Part shown: positions 18,901 to 27,590 of the stretch, one piece after another
Position numbering within the stretch: the stretch's first letter is position 1
Layout: each line of letters starts with the position of its first letter
DNA from: Methanosphaera sp.
GTDB taxonomy: Archaea > Methanobacteriota > Methanobacteria > Methanobacteriales > Methanobacteriaceae
Assembly (NCBI GenBank): GCA_017430835.1
Contig: JAFRMD010000089.1
Coordinates: 1-64,000, forward strand
Length of the DNA stretch: 64,000 nucleotides
Reading direction: 5' to 3'
The notes under the pieces: generated by a model
The model's input: only the letters and a program-made list of their open reading frames with translations
The model's database searches: none
Told to the model about the DNA's origin: nothing
Program-made: the position numbers and the translations under genes

Positions 18901-18936
18901 GGATACTTGAGAATATATGAAAAATATATGAAATAG
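12925..18936 (+). CDS. Giant multidomain glycosyltransferase (GT2-DUF616-GT2-GT4)
   Basis: A 2003-residue paralogue of the upstream gene. Order: coiled coil (about 20-145); about five FD--YY-----DV----DP--HY---G modules (175-640); GT2 domain 1 (about 655-930; VSIIMPLYNAYEQT, LSNDT, and GYGADYDF where the other domains have GYGEE-DF); a TOD1/MUCI70-like DUF616 domain (about 1076-1290; VVYTALTGSYDEL, IWIDANFDI, RHNGLVASGILFR, RRDQLSF); GT2 domain 2 (about 1312-1540); and a GT4 domain (about 1590-2003; FPGHINYNKGGELI, then WPETYCHTLTESWSCGIPVI). Four transferase domains in one chain suggest processive assembly of a repeating surface glycan. The ATG has no Shine-Dalgarno sequence. The acceptor and sugars cannot be told from sequence. 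Confidence 0.88.
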   Translation: MVVKITENNEKNLDYYLKLISENTSKNFNKLDFLELQDYLLDLEENRDNLRKEVRNLKDVTEEIKKLNKELQYDLSDAQLDYQEIFEEYTKLLINNKQLNDKADKTDRQLEDYEETLSSLEKALTKKQETISQLTQENNYYMSTLDKLSALMQMIQENDVADFTGLKIGTNLKDTPYYRLISQSEYFDKDWYVRTYNLENTADPVEHYLRKGCQEEYNPSTKFSTKWYLTIKPEIRKTQINPLVDYLLNGINENKTPIPPYSKEIASNTQDSQEYRIIKELNLFEEEWFVNDYTLKDTNIVLDYIKEIHDLKSDSTIKDARLYKYLEKNTTIATQTKPEQLKLKDSIEYMIIRDSNYFDKKYYRKSYEIDEDTNPLEHFMEIGYKDYLNPNENFDIETFIKKHDIKTNEINPLLLYIYYNKQEDYHKEEEHNRKEHTMQFYKDYMLLENSPFFDRKYYQEHNPDVDEYDDSIEHFLDGGFEDLTPTSKYFNPKWYLQYNTDVERSGNNPLLHFIKFGYDENRYYRRDRYDLEELKEEYGVEFVDTYDFLYKSILFNERYYLEHNPEVVEKDLDPIIHYMLFGAKKGRDPGLYFSSSKYLERYDDVQKRGYNPLYHFLKTGKYESRNAYMATNDFDEVDTKYSKRRSKIIYSALHKKVSIIMPLYNAYEQTCECIRSILQYTTIDYELILVDDCSNDKNLNTLLERLSNSPYIKILRNKKKLGFVKCVNMAMEIAEGDVVILSNDTVVTPRWLSHLILSAYSKDEIATVTPLSNSSDLSIPLEDTTQKALNKKSSQLDKISSYDYMESPIGNAFCLYIKREAIEDVGLFDESFKYGYGADYDFCQQARKKGWTNIINDSVLVYHKNKSSSTEANTGKLQINDKKTLSSKHRNLEHDWNIFLNSVNTRNVLEKIQNTKFHKKPERILVVTDLENDMPNVQEDFYDLSLIYDMFVLTITSDELHLYKYVDLNFITITSHSLNHKWDSDVYLKAFFNMIVNAKIDLMYVKYVKDFYQPYLQPISSFIKLAPYLEIKTLYEATIPHKNFQELFEQELNPNNTLDDLIEKKSSDIDWKNNKIVVYTALTGSYDELNTPSVIDDDFDYICFTDNPNLKSEFWKIVQMEDLNLDEVRRARRYKILPHKYLKDYDYSIWIDANFDIIGDLKHYINRYSQENKLLAIKHDLRDCLYDEAESCIELEKDSQEKITKQINKYEKEKYPRHNGLVASGILFRNHNDKEVIKVMEDWYDEIINHSRRDQLSFNYACWKNQFKYEESPIFYFKNEYFQRLNHAIDKFRVLNYAQGQVNSILNAFDEKTTIVIPIYNAYQETTECIESVLKYTNIPYNLLLINDCSPDIRIKQLLDDYESKYEHIKVIHNTTNKGFVKNVNMGFEQTESDVVLLNSDTEVTPKWLQKLKAKAYSRHEIATVTPISNNAGAFSVPNIDERNEINPELGLISTANIIEKMDDLSEIYTPTANGFCMYIKREAIYAVGFFDTNFGRGYGEENDFSMRLSNKEWEHVVDTSTYIYHKGSVSFLDEKDELIMKNRMYLDKKHPTYKSKVNQFVNAIDYRKIRQRIGRTLESDDVKKFDKKRILYVIHEGTGGTLHTSIELMKHVDENMEVYLLTAGREEFKLFKYNKQELIMEKNSNVESDDEFKKHLHFMASWGIYKYSIKYPYDGGFERVYFNVLAKLKIDIVHIRHLIRHTFDLPKISKKLGIPVILSFHDFYYICPSHCLIDDKHNYCRGICTHYDENDEQCMVNAGLNVPMLKTFVQKWRKYVREMFTYCDAFVTTSQSAYELYTKFYPELKNRQFEIIEHGRDLKTPDKIKLPEFSEDEKIRILFPGHINYNKGGELIKQIKEVDTEDRLEFHYMGNIREDFQLEEVGTYHGYYKRSEYCKEVHSINPHFIGLLSIWPETYCHTLTESWSCGIPVITLDIGALGERVKRHGGGFFIENNPQEAYNKIIEISKNPNKYLEVAEQIPDIQFKSTRQMAEGYLRIYEKYMK

Positions 18937-19016
18937 TAAAAATATATTAATGATTTAAAATAAATAATTATTTAGTATTAATAAAAGGGAATAAAATAAC
19001 ATAAACAGTTGATATA

Positions 19017-19298
19017 ATGGAAGCAGTAAATATAATGTCCTATCAACACATTATTGCTGGAATACTTGCAGGCGTAATCTCATTTTTATTCACTGTAAAA
19101 GGATTATTGCCAATAACCAATGAATTTGTTGGTGTAGTAATTTCAGTAATAATTGTGTATGGATTAGGAAAATATTCAGAGAAAAAATACGGAAGAGATC
19201 AAATAGGTTTAGGTTCATGGATAATGAATGGAGTATTACCGTTTTATTTTTCATGGATGACAGTATGGATTCTATTATTAAATTATGTGGTAATCTAA
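19017..19298 (+). CDS. Small EMC6-like membrane protein
   Basis: A 93-residue protein with three predicted membrane helices (IIAGILAGVISFLFTV; FVGVVISVIIVYGLG; WMTVWILLLNYVVI) and a short charged loop (KYSEKKYGRDQIG). The pattern resembles the archaeal EMC6-like/DUF5379 group, small proteins of unproven role in membrane protein handling. An alternative start at 19035 would remove six residues. It sits between the giant glycosyltransferase and asparagine synthetase with no clear operon partner. Confidence 0.65.
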   Translation: MEAVNIMSYQHIIAGILAGVISFLFTVKGLLPITNEFVGVVISVIIVYGLGKYSEKKYGRDQIGLGSWIMNGVLPFYFSWMTVWILLLNYVVI

Positions 19299-19396
19299 AC
19301 AATAGAATGTTCAAAAAAAATCTAATCCCCTATTTTTTTATTGACTATCTTTTTAAAAAAACTAATTTTTCATAAACAATTACAGGAAATAGTTAC

Positions 19397-20830
19397 ATGT
19401 GTTCTATAATAGGAATTAAAGGACAATTTGCAAAAAAACATGCAATAAACATGTTAAAAATTCTGAACCACAGAGGACCAGACGCAAAAGGAATTTTTTC
19501 AAACAATATAATAAAACATGATAACATAGAAGAGATTCCGGAATCAGAATTTGTGCTTGCACATAACTTATTGTCAATAGTGGGAGAAAACGAGATACAA
19601 CCTTTACAAATGGACAACTTGACACTAATAGCAAATGCAGAAATTTACAACTATAATAATCTCATCCAAAAATATGACATAAAGGATTTAAATACGAAAT
19701 CCGACTGTGAAATCATATTAAAAATTATAAAAAAAGAATACAAGGGAAATCTTGAAGAGGCAGTATTGAAAATGCTTCCATTACTGGATGGAGACTATGC
19801 ATTCTGCATAACAGACAATGAGGATTTCATGGTAATAAGGGATAAGGTTGGAGTAAAACCAGTATATTATACGTCAAATGAGCATACCTTTGCATTTGCA
19901 TCGGAACAAAAAGCATTACAGGAAATAAACCATAATGTAAACACTTTAAAACCTACACAAGCAATATTCAACAACCAGATAATAACAATACGGGATGAAT
20001 ATGAAAGAAAACCAGAAAAAATATCATACGAATCATTAAAGGAAGAACTTAAAACAAACATTACAAATGCCGTAAACAAGAGAATAAGAAACCTTGACAA
20101 GGTAGCATTATTGTTTTCTGCAGGAGTGGATAGTACATTAATTGCAGAACTGCTTAAAAAAGCAGGAATAGACACTACACTTTACACGATAGGAACTGAA
20201 AACTCACAAGACATGAAATTTGCAAAACAAGCAGCACAAGAATTAGGATTGCCTCTAAAATATGAAGTAATAAACAGGGAAATAGTAGAAGAAAACTTCC
20301 TTAAAACAATAGAAATCATCGAAGACACTAACCTTATGAAGGTTGGAGTGGGAATGACAATATATCTTACAAGCAAATTAGCAAAAAAAGACAATCAAAA
20401 AGTTATTCTTTCAGGTCAAGGAGCAGATGAACTATTTGCCGGATATAATAGGTACAAAAACAAGTACAACCAACCAGAAGAATTGACAAGAGAATTAACA
20501 TACGACCTTAATAACATGTATCATGTTAACCTTGAACGTGATGATAAGGCAACAATGGCAAACAGTATGGAATTAAGAGTACCATACCTAGATAAACATG
20601 TTATAAAAACAGCCTCAAAAGTGCCAACAGAATACATGTTAAAATCAGATAATGATAATCTTAGAAAACATATACTACGTGATGCTGCATATGAATTGGG
20701 AGTACCTGAATATATTGCATATAGGCCAAAAAAGGCTGCCCAATATGGAACGGGTATTGATAAAATAATTAGGAAAAAAATAATAAAAAAAGAACAGTAT
20801 AAAACATTCCTTGAAAACTATGAATGTTGA
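19397..20830 (+). CDS. asnB: Asparagine synthetase (glutamine-hydrolysing)
   Basis: A 477-residue two-domain enzyme. The N-terminal class II glutaminase starts with the catalytic Cys2 (MCSIIGIKG) and has HRGPDAKG and NAEIYNY. The C-terminal ATP-binding synthetase domain carries the PP-loop FSAGVDST near residue 241 and SGQGADELFAGYNRY. It converts aspartate, glutamine and ATP to asparagine; some archaeal relatives modify other carboxylates. It is followed about 175 nt later by gatC, an arrangement I recall from Methanothermobacter. The N-terminal Cys is intact, so glutamine-dependent activity is expected. Confidence 0.9.
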   Translation: MCSIIGIKGQFAKKHAINMLKILNHRGPDAKGIFSNNIIKHDNIEEIPESEFVLAHNLLSIVGENEIQPLQMDNLTLIANAEIYNYNNLIQKYDIKDLNTKSDCEIILKIIKKEYKGNLEEAVLKMLPLLDGDYAFCITDNEDFMVIRDKVGVKPVYYTSNEHTFAFASEQKALQEINHNVNTLKPTQAIFNNQIITIRDEYERKPEKISYESLKEELKTNITNAVNKRIRNLDKVALLFSAGVDSTLIAELLKKAGIDTTLYTIGTENSQDMKFAKQAAQELGLPLKYEVINREIVEENFLKTIEIIEDTNLMKVGVGMTIYLTSKLAKKDNQKVILSGQGADELFAGYNRYKNKYNQPEELTRELTYDLNNMYHVNLERDDKATMANSMELRVPYLDKHVIKTASKVPTEYMLKSDNDNLRKHILRDAAYELGVPEYIAYRPKKAAQYGTGIDKIIRKKIIKKEQYKTFLENYEC

Positions 20831-21006
20831 ATGATTTTAAAATAATATTTTAAGCATATTTAAATTTTGTATGAAATTGTCAGACATCCATATTTTCATG
20901 AAAAAATTATCTATACTCTTTTTACAATAGTTATTTAAATTAAAAAAAACAGATTAAATTACAATAATATATTATAATATGATAAATTTTTTAGGAGCAT
21001 TCATAA

Positions 21007-21222
21007 ATGGAAATTGAAAAAGAAGCAGAAATTATATTAAATAAATTTTCAGATGTATTGGAACAAATTCCTGATTTAGAAGAAACTCAATACATTGTGG
21101 ATAATCTTAACAGAACAAGAGAAGATGTTAAAGTAGCTAAAAATCCAGAAAAGATTTTAAGAAATGCACATGTTGATAAACAAAATAGTGTAGTAGCAGA
21201 AAAAGGGAAATGGACGAAATGA
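21007..21222 (+). CDS. gatC: Aspartyl/glutamyl-tRNA amidotransferase subunit C
   Basis: A 71-residue protein with the archaeal GatC pattern: EKEAEIILNKFSDVL, then a linker (LEETQYIVDNLNRTRED) and a C-terminal tail ending [10 protein letters not shown]. GatC stabilises the GatA-GatB enzyme that amidates misacylated Asp-tRNA(Asn) or Glu-tRNA(Gln). It is shorter than bacterial GatC (about 95 residues), as is usual for these methanogens. AGGAG precedes the ATG. Its stop overlaps the start of the ACT-domain gene (ATGA), so the two are translationally coupled and lead into homoserine dehydrogenase. Confidence 0.8.
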   Translation: MEIEKEAEIILNKFSDVLEQIPDLEETQYIVDNLNRTREDVKVAKNPEKILRNAHVDKQNSVVAEKGKWTK

Positions 21223-21707
21223 GATTAAAATTATTAGTAGAAGTACCAGACACTCCAGGACAGTTGTTAAATATTCTACAGCCACTGTCCAGTTTAGGTG
21301 CAAACATATCCACAATTATTCATGAACATGATAACAGAACTGCAGATGGTAAAATACCAGTATACTTTACCCTTGACGGTTCTAAAGATGTTCTTAAACG
21401 TGGAATTGATGTAATTAAGGAACAAAATATTGATATTGTTGAAGTGGATGGGGTTTTACAAAAGGAAAAACAAACATTCCTTTTACTAGGAAATCTTCCA
21501 ACTACCAACATTATGCAAACAATCCATAAGTTTGATGATTTGGATGATGTAAAAATATCAAGTATTGACTTAAACATTGGAAATGATCTTCAGGAATCAG
21601 TATGTAAAGTAGTCATTGAAACAAGAAACAATAAAAGTCAAGAAACAATAAGTACTATTCAAAAAATTGCTGATGATGACGATTTACTATTAATTAAGGA
21701 GATTTAA
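21219..21707 (+). CDS. ACT-domain amino-acid-binding protein
   Basis: A 162-residue protein with two ACT-like halves: [20 protein letters not shown] with [16 protein letters not shown], and a second part beginning [20 protein letters not shown] domains bind amino acids allosterically. The gene lies between gatC (4-nt overlap) and homoserine dehydrogenase (11-nt gap), so it is probably the regulatory partner of the dehydrogenase, sensing threonine or methionine. The ATG overlapping the gatC stop is chosen; an ATG nine bases upstream is also possible. The role is inferred from domain and neighbours. Confidence 0.82.
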   Translation: MRLKLLVEVPDTPGQLLNILQPLSSLGANISTIIHEHDNRTADGKIPVYFTLDGSKDVLKRGIDVIKEQNIDIVEVDGVLQKEKQTFLLLGNLPTTNIMQTIHKFDDLDDVKISSIDLNIGNDLQESVCKVVIETRNNKSQETISTIQKIADDDDLLLIKEI

Positions 21708-21718
21708 GGAGTTTTTCG

Positions 21719-22741
21719 ATGACTATTAAGAAAATGAAATTATGCCTTTTAGGTTTTGGGGCAGTGGGTCAAGGACTTGCAAAAGTTCTACTCATGAAAC
21801 ATGATGAATTAATAGAAAGATACGAGCTTGATTTATCAATCACAGCCATATCTGATACTTCAGGAGCTGCTATCAATTCTGAAGGCCTTGACTTACAGTT
21901 GGCACTGGACACTAAAAAAGAAACTGGAAAAATAATGAATTATCCTGATTTTGGAGTAAGTGGTGTTGACGGTTTGGAAGTAATGGATTTGGCAGATTAT
22001 GATTGTTTGGTTGAAGCTACACCAACAAATATTGATGATGGTGAACCTACACAATCCAACATTCTTAAAGCTATGAATGACAAGAAAGATGTTGTAACCT
22101 CAAATAAGGGACCTCTTGCTTTAAACTTCAAAACATTAATAGATGCAGCACGTGAAAACAATGTCAAATTCCGTTTTGAAGCATCTGTTGGTGGAACGAT
22201 GCCGGTTATAAACTCTGCACGTGAGTCTCTTGCAGGAAACCAAATTGAATCAGTTCAAGGTATTCTTAACGGTACAACAAATTATATATTGTCCAGAATG
22301 GCTAATGAAGGAACAGATTATGAACCTACTCTTAAAGAAGCACAAGAATTAGGTATTGCAGAAACTAATCCTTTCCAAGATGTTGAAGGATATGATGCTG
22401 CTTGTAAAATTGTTATCATAGCAAATTCTCTTATGGGGTGGGATGTAACACTTAAAGACGTTTCATTACATGGAATTAGTGATATAACATCTAATGCAGT
22501 ACAACTTGCATTAAAAGATGGATATCTTATAAAATTAGTTGCTGAAGCAAAAGATGGAAAACTCACAGTAGCTCCTATGTTAGTAAAGAAAGGTTCTCCA
22601 TTTGCTGTAAACGGTACATTAAATGTAATTAAATTCAGCACAGATTTATCAGATGATGTTACAGTAGTAGGTGTTGGTGCCGGTTCTATTGAAACAGCAG
22701 CAGCTTTACTCAGTGACATAATCAATATTGGAAAAGCATAA
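21719..22741 (+). CDS. hom: Homoserine dehydrogenase
   Basis: A 340-residue enzyme reducing aspartate semialdehyde to homoserine with NAD(P)H, the branch to threonine and methionine. Visible are the Rossmann motif [15 protein letters not shown], the catalytic-lysine segment VTSNKGPLA near residue 129, [11 protein letters not shown], and the signature [10 protein letters not shown] with AEPFNP-like [17 protein letters not shown]. The enzyme lacks its own C-terminal ACT domain; the separate ACT protein just upstream probably supplies regulation. AAGGAG precedes the ATG by 7 nt. It is the last gene of the gatC-ACT-hom operon. Confidence 0.95.
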   Translation: MTIKKMKLCLLGFGAVGQGLAKVLLMKHDELIERYELDLSITAISDTSGAAINSEGLDLQLALDTKKETGKIMNYPDFGVSGVDGLEVMDLADYDCLVEATPTNIDDGEPTQSNILKAMNDKKDVVTSNKGPLALNFKTLIDAARENNVKFRFEASVGGTMPVINSARESLAGNQIESVQGILNGTTNYILSRMANEGTDYEPTLKEAQELGIAETNPFQDVEGYDAACKIVIIANSLMGWDVTLKDVSLHGISDITSNAVQLALKDGYLIKLVAEAKDGKLTVAPMLVKKGSPFAVNGTLNVIKFSTDLSDDVTVVGVGAGSIETAAALLSDIINIGKA

Positions 22742-22840
22742 AATATATTTTTTTCTGCTTCTAATCTTTTTTTCTTAAAGAACTTTAATAAAAAATTCTC
22801 AAAATATTTTTAATTTTTTCTTATTTAAAGAGTGATAATT

Positions 22841-23596
22841 ATGCAAAATGATAATTCAAATTACTTGGCACCACCATGGATAAAATATCCAACCAGTCCT
22901 AAACAATCAGATTTTTGGAAGGATGGTTCTGGTGCAGAATATTTACTTAAATATAAGGAAACGATAAGTGATGAAGATGAATACTTGAAAATATTTCCAA
23001 AATCTCCAACATTCTCTGATGATATTGAAGCATCAGACAAGCTAAGCAAAGAAACAAGGGAATTCTTAAAATCATCACTAAAACCATTATTCATAAAACT
23101 ATGGAGACCTGATGGAAAACCAAAATATGATATTGACTTTAATAATACTCAAAATCCAGTATTAATGTATGATGTAATTCTTAAAGATACTTCAGCACAT
23201 ATTCACATAGGAAACAGGGAATATCATTCAGCAGAAGAAATTATAACATTAACCAAGGAAGAATTTAAGGATTTGCCAGCACATGTATGGGAGGAATTAA
23301 AGTACACAGTATATTTAAATGCTTTATTCTATAAAATCAGTACTGATATAAGATTAATGAATGAAATGATAACGAAAAAAGACAAGGAAATATTATTTAC
23401 AAGTGACAATCTTGAATGGGGATTGGAAAAGAAAGAAGATGGCACCTATAAAGGCCAAAATCTGATAGGTCTTGCCATGATGGAGATGAGGGATGTTATC
23501 ATAGAAGTTTATGAAAACTATGAATTGATTGATTGGGAAATATCAGGTGAACCTTACAGTAGAAACTTTTGCAAATGTATGGTACACAAACATTGA
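22841..23596 (+). CDS. Conserved-looking hypothetical protein
   Basis: A 251-residue soluble protein not recognised. It begins YLAPPWIKYPTSPKQSDFW, is rich in acidic and aromatic residues, has no signal peptide or membrane segment, and ends with a Cys/His cluster (NFCKCMVHKH) that could bind a metal. The ATG at 22841 is preferred over GTG at 22832 because GAGTGAT precedes it. The gene stands alone between hom and apgM. Codon use resembles its neighbours, so it looks native. Confidence 0.75.
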   Translation: MQNDNSNYLAPPWIKYPTSPKQSDFWKDGSGAEYLLKYKETISDEDEYLKIFPKSPTFSDDIEASDKLSKETREFLKSSLKPLFIKLWRPDGKPKYDIDFNNTQNPVLMYDVILKDTSAHIHIGNREYHSAEEIITLTKEEFKDLPAHVWEELKYTVYLNALFYKISTDIRLMNEMITKKDKEILFTSDNLEWGLEKKEDGTYKGQNLIGLAMMEMRDVIIEVYENYELIDWEISGEPYSRNFCKCMVHKH

Positions 23597-23683
23597 TTTT
23601 TAGGTAAAACTAAAAATTTAATTATTACTTTTTAAAAATATAATAACAACAAAAAAATATAATAAAATTTTCTGGTGAAAAAA

Positions 23684-24883
23684 ATGAAATACATAATAGT
23701 AATAGCAGACGGAATGGCAGATGAACCATTAAAACAACTTGACGGAAAAACTCCAGTAGTCGAAGCCAAAACACCAAATATGGACTTCATTGCAAAAAAT
23801 GGTTATACAGGATTTGCAAAAAATGTTCCTGATGGAATGACACCAGGTTCAGACGTGGCAAATACTTCAATAATGGGTTTTAACCCTTCAATGTTAAAGG
23901 GAAGAGGACCACTAGAAGCACCTAGCGTAGGAGTTACCTTAAACGATACAGAAGTAGCATTCAGATTAAATTTTATTAACGTAAAGGACGGTAAAATTAA
24001 TGACTTTACTGCAGACCATATTTCTACAGAAGAAGCCGATGAACTAATTAAGGCATTAAATGAAAACTTCTCAGAACTTGGTAAATTTTATACAGGAGTT
24101 AGTTACAGAAACCTTTTTGTTATTGATGATAAAGAAATGGAAGAATTAACTTCAACACCACCACATGATGTTGTAGGCCAAGATTTAAGTGAACATATTC
24201 TTAAACCAGAAAATGCTAAATCACAATTGATTAACAAACTAATGGAAGATTCAATGGAAGTACTTGAAAATCATCCAGTTAACCAAAAAAGGGTATCTGA
24301 AGGAAAATTGCCTGCAAATATGATATGGCTATGGGGACAAGGTGCAAAGCCGGTAATAGGAAACTTCCCGGAAAAATACGGTTTAAATGGAGCAACAATA
24401 ACAGGAGTAGATCTACTTAAGGGAATAAGTAAGTATATTAATCTTGATGTTATAGAAGTTCCAGGAGCAACAGCATACTTCGACACAAATTATGAAAACA
24501 AAGTTGACTATGCACTTGAATCATTAAAAACACACGATGTGCAATTCATACATATTGAAGCACCTGATGAAGCAGGACATGAAGGTAATTTACCAGAAAA
24601 AATTAGAGCTATAGAAAATATTGACAGTATAATACTTGAGAAATTATTCAAAGAACTGCCAACAATTGACCCTGAATATACAATTGCAGTTCTTCCAGAT
24701 CATCCAACACCAATTGATATAAAAACTCATACGATGACTCCAGTACCATTTGCAATTTACAGTACAAAAATAGAAGATCCTGATGAAACCCAAGCCTTTT
24801 CAGAGGATATGTCAAACGGCAAATATGATACCATTATCGGTCATACATTACTTAGTGAAATGATAAAAATTGGTGAAAGTTAA
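23684..24883 (+). CDS. apgM: Cofactor-independent phosphoglycerate mutase (archaeal type)
   Basis: A 399-residue member of the alkaline-phosphatase superfamily archaeal mutases, interconverting 3- and 2-phosphoglycerate. Motifs: MKYIIVIADGMADEPL, MTPGSDVANTSIMGFNP (contains the phosphorylated Ser region), RLNFINV, IEAPDEAGHEG and VLPDHPTPI (metal-binding Asp/His). The ATG at 23684 is chosen; a GTG at 23675 would add three residues. Its stop overlaps the stop of the opposite-strand PadR gene by 4 bp. It links functionally with 2-phosphoglycerate kinase at 34153. Confidence 0.93.
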   Translation: MKYIIVIADGMADEPLKQLDGKTPVVEAKTPNMDFIAKNGYTGFAKNVPDGMTPGSDVANTSIMGFNPSMLKGRGPLEAPSVGVTLNDTEVAFRLNFINVKDGKINDFTADHISTEEADELIKALNENFSELGKFYTGVSYRNLFVIDDKEMEELTSTPPHDVVGQDLSEHILKPENAKSQLINKLMEDSMEVLENHPVNQKRVSEGKLPANMIWLWGQGAKPVIGNFPEKYGLNGATITGVDLLKGISKYINLDVIEVPGATAYFDTNYENKVDYALESLKTHDVQFIHIEAPDEAGHEGNLPEKIRAIENIDSIILEKLFKELPTIDPEYTIAVLPDHPTPIDIKTHTMTPVPFAIYSTKIEDPDETQAFSEDMSNGKYDTIIGHTLLSEMIKIGES

Positions 24884-25317
24884 ATATTGTCTTGAATATT
24901 GAAATCAGAGTAGAATTCATTCCATAATTCATTTTTTGAATTTTGATTGAAAATAAACTTGTTAAAATTATGCAATTTTAAACCGTCTTCAGCTAGTTTG
25001 TATAATTTAACTTTCTTCTTTTTATGAGTTCCTTCATAACTTTCAATTAAATCATTTTCTTCTAGTTTTTTTAATAGAGGATAAATTTTGTTTGCTTGTG
25101 TTTTACGGGTTAAACCAATATTTATCTGAACATCAAAGAATTCATCTATTTTTTTCATTAAAGAATATCCATGATAATCTCTTTTTGTTAAAAACCATAA
25201 GACTAATACAGTTAAAAAAGCATTGCTTACGCTTTTTGTAAAAATATTTTTTTCTTTTAAATATTCAGCATATTCCTCATAGTCTTTCATAATTATATTT
25301 TGATTAACTTTTTCCAT
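24880..25317 (-). CDS. PadR-family transcriptional regulator
   Basis: A 145-residue protein with a PadR-type winged helix: VLVLWFLTKRDYHGYSLMKKI (helix 1-2 signature), KIYPLLKKLEENDLIESY (recognition helix and wing), then KLYKLAEDGLKL. PadR proteins repress drug-efflux or stress genes upon ligand binding. It is convergent with apgM and has a 630-bp AT-rich region upstream, so its target is not obvious. No ribosome-binding site is visible at either the first ATG or the one nine codons later, which leaves the start uncertain. Confidence 0.82.
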   Translation of the reverse strand: MEKVNQNIIMKDYEEYAEYLKEKNIFTKSVSNAFLTVLVLWFLTKRDYHGYSLMKKIDEFFDVQINIGLTRKTQANKIYPLLKKLEENDLIESYEGTHKKKKVKLYKLAEDGLKLHNFNKFIFNQNSKNELWNEFYSDFNIQDNI

Positions 25318-25949
25318 ATTATTTATTTTATTTGTTAATAAAATAAAAGTATTGATTATTAAATTTTTACTATTTAACCTTAAATAATGTTAAAAATAGA
25401 TATTTAACTTTATTTAAATGTGCCATAAAAGTATTAAATTAATAATCATGTGGCATTAATTATTTAAAAGTTTTTAAGTAATTGGGCTAAATTATACTTT
25501 TCTTTTTATTTATTTAAATTTATAGATAAAATGAGATATGTTGTAAAATTTTAATAGTAATTTTGGATATAATTAATAGTTTTTCATTTTAATTTATTTT
25601 CATTGTTACTTTTATATAATGTATTTTTATATTTATGATTGATGATATGTCGTTATTTTTTTATATAATTGGGAATCTTTTTATCTTTTGTTTATTATAG
25701 GGAAATGGTTGGGTATATCCATTTTTTATTATTTCCTTTTTTAAAGTTCTATCATTCTTTTTGTAATGATGATGATTAAAACTAAATACTAATAATAATA
25801 AATATTTAGATATACTTAATTATTTTATAAATAATTGCAAAGTTTTATATTAAAATATGAACATATTATAAAATAATAATTATTATATTGTTTAATTATA
25901 TAATAATTATATTGATAATATTATAACATTTAGGGAAGAGTTGATAATT
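25318..25949. other. Long AT-rich gap upstream of pyrG and padR
   Basis: About 630 bp with no supported gene. It is extremely AT-rich with short direct and inverted runs. AAATGG and CCATTT around 25700-25725 form a weak stem. TATA-like stretches near 25900 probably belong to pyrG. Nothing else was recognised. Confidence 0.5.
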
Positions 25950-27551
25950 TTGTCAAAATTTATTGTTGTAACTGGTGGTGTTGTAAGTTCCATCGGAAAA
26001 GGAATAACATCAGCATCAATAGGAAGAATATTACGATCATATGGAGTGAATGTAACAGCAATCAAGATAGATCCTTATCTAAACTGGGATTCTGGAACAC
26101 TAAATCCATATCAACATGGTGAAGTATATGTAACAGATGATGGAATGGAGTGTGACTTAGATTTAGGTCATTATGAAAGATTCCTGGACACAGAATTATC
26201 TGGAAAAGCAAATATCACAACTGGAAAAGTATACTCATCCGTAATTGAAAAAGAAAGAAAAGGAGAATACCTCGGTTCATGCGTACAAATCATACCTCAC
26301 ATAACAGATGAAATAAAATTAATGATAAGAAACGTAGCCGACAAAACAAAAGCTGAGGTAGTAATGGTTGAAGTCGGAGGAACAGTAGGTGATATAGAAA
26401 GTCAACCATTCATAGAAGCAGTACGCCAACTAAAAAATGAGGAAGGACATGAAAACTGCATGTTCGTTCATGTAACATATGTTCCATATCTAAAAGCAGC
26501 AAAAGAATTCAAAACCAAACCAACACAACACAGTACAAAAGAATTAAGGGGACTTGGAATAAATCCGGACATGATAGTATGCAGATCAGAATTACTGTTG
26601 GATGACAAACTTAAAGAAAAGATAGCACACTTCTGTGACGTGCCAAAAGAAGCAGTAATAAACACGCCTGATGCCCATTCAATTTATGAAGTACCATTAA
26701 CAATGTATTCAGAAAATGTTGGTAAAATTGTTTTGGATAGGTTAGGTATGGAAATACCGAATAAAGCAGACCTTTATGAATGGAGTCAAATTGTTGAAGA
26801 TTTAAAAATAGAAACTCCTAAAGTAAAAATTGGTGTTGTAGGCAAATACATTGAACTTGAAGATGCATATATAAGTATAAGAGAAGCATTAAAACATGCA
26901 GGAGCAGCAAATAAAGTTCAAGTGGAAATTGACTGGATAAAAGCCGATAAAAACTTTAACATTGACACTTTAAACAAGTATGATGGAATATTAATACCTG
27001 GCGGTTTTGGTGAAAGAGGAATAACCGGTAAAATCGAATCAGTAAAATATGCAATAAATAACAATATTCCTATCTTCGGAATCTGCCTTGGATTACATGC
27101 AATGACCATAGCAATAGCTCAAATGAATGGATATCCTGATGCAAACAGTACAGAATTTGAACCAAACTGTCAAACACCAGTTATTGACATGATGGAAGAA
27201 CAGAAGAAAATTAATAACATGGGTGGTACTATGAGACTAGGAGCATACCCATGTATAATAAAGGAAAACACTATTGCATATGATGCATACAAAGAATTGG
27301 AAGTATCCGAAAGACACAGACACAGATATGAAGTAAACAATGAATATAGGGATACATTAGAACAAGCAGGTACAGTCATTTCAGGAACATCTCCAGATAA
27401 CTTCTTGGTTGAAATGATAGAATTGGAGAATCATCCATGGTTCTTGGGATGTCAATTCCATCCAGAATTTAAGTCACGTCCTAATGCTCCTCACCCAATA
27501 TTCAAATCTTTCATTAAAGCTGCAAAAGATAAGAAACAAAATAAATTTTAA
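25950..27551 (+). CDS. pyrG: CTP synthase
   Basis: A 533-residue enzyme making CTP from UTP, ATP and glutamine. The synthetase domain (residues 1-270) opens [16 protein letters not shown] and contains [18 protein letters not shown] and GGTVGDIES. The class I glutaminase domain (about 290-533) has the nucleophile in [10 protein letters not shown] near residue 377 and the His/Glu pair in QFHPEF. GAGTTGAT precedes the TTG at 25950; an in-frame TTG at 25941 would lie on that site, so 25950 is used. Complete and typical. Confidence 0.96.
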   Translation: MSKFIVVTGGVVSSIGKGITSASIGRILRSYGVNVTAIKIDPYLNWDSGTLNPYQHGEVYVTDDGMECDLDLGHYERFLDTELSGKANITTGKVYSSVIEKERKGEYLGSCVQIIPHITDEIKLMIRNVADKTKAEVVMVEVGGTVGDIESQPFIEAVRQLKNEEGHENCMFVHVTYVPYLKAAKEFKTKPTQHSTKELRGLGINPDMIVCRSELLLDDKLKEKIAHFCDVPKEAVINTPDAHSIYEVPLTMYSENVGKIVLDRLGMEIPNKADLYEWSQIVEDLKIETPKVKIGVVGKYIELEDAYISIREALKHAGAANKVQVEIDWIKADKNFNIDTLNKYDGILIPGGFGERGITGKIESVKYAINNNIPIFGICLGLHAMTIAIAQMNGYPDANSTEFEPNCQTPVIDMMEEQKKINNMGGTMRLGAYPCIIKENTIAYDAYKELEVSERHRHRYEVNNEYRDTLEQAGTVISGTSPDNFLVEMIELENHPWFLGCQFHPEFKSRPNAPHPIFKSFIKAAKDKKQNKF

Positions 27552-27590
27552 TCTCCTTCCCTAATTTTTTTTTCAAATTTTTAATAAGTT

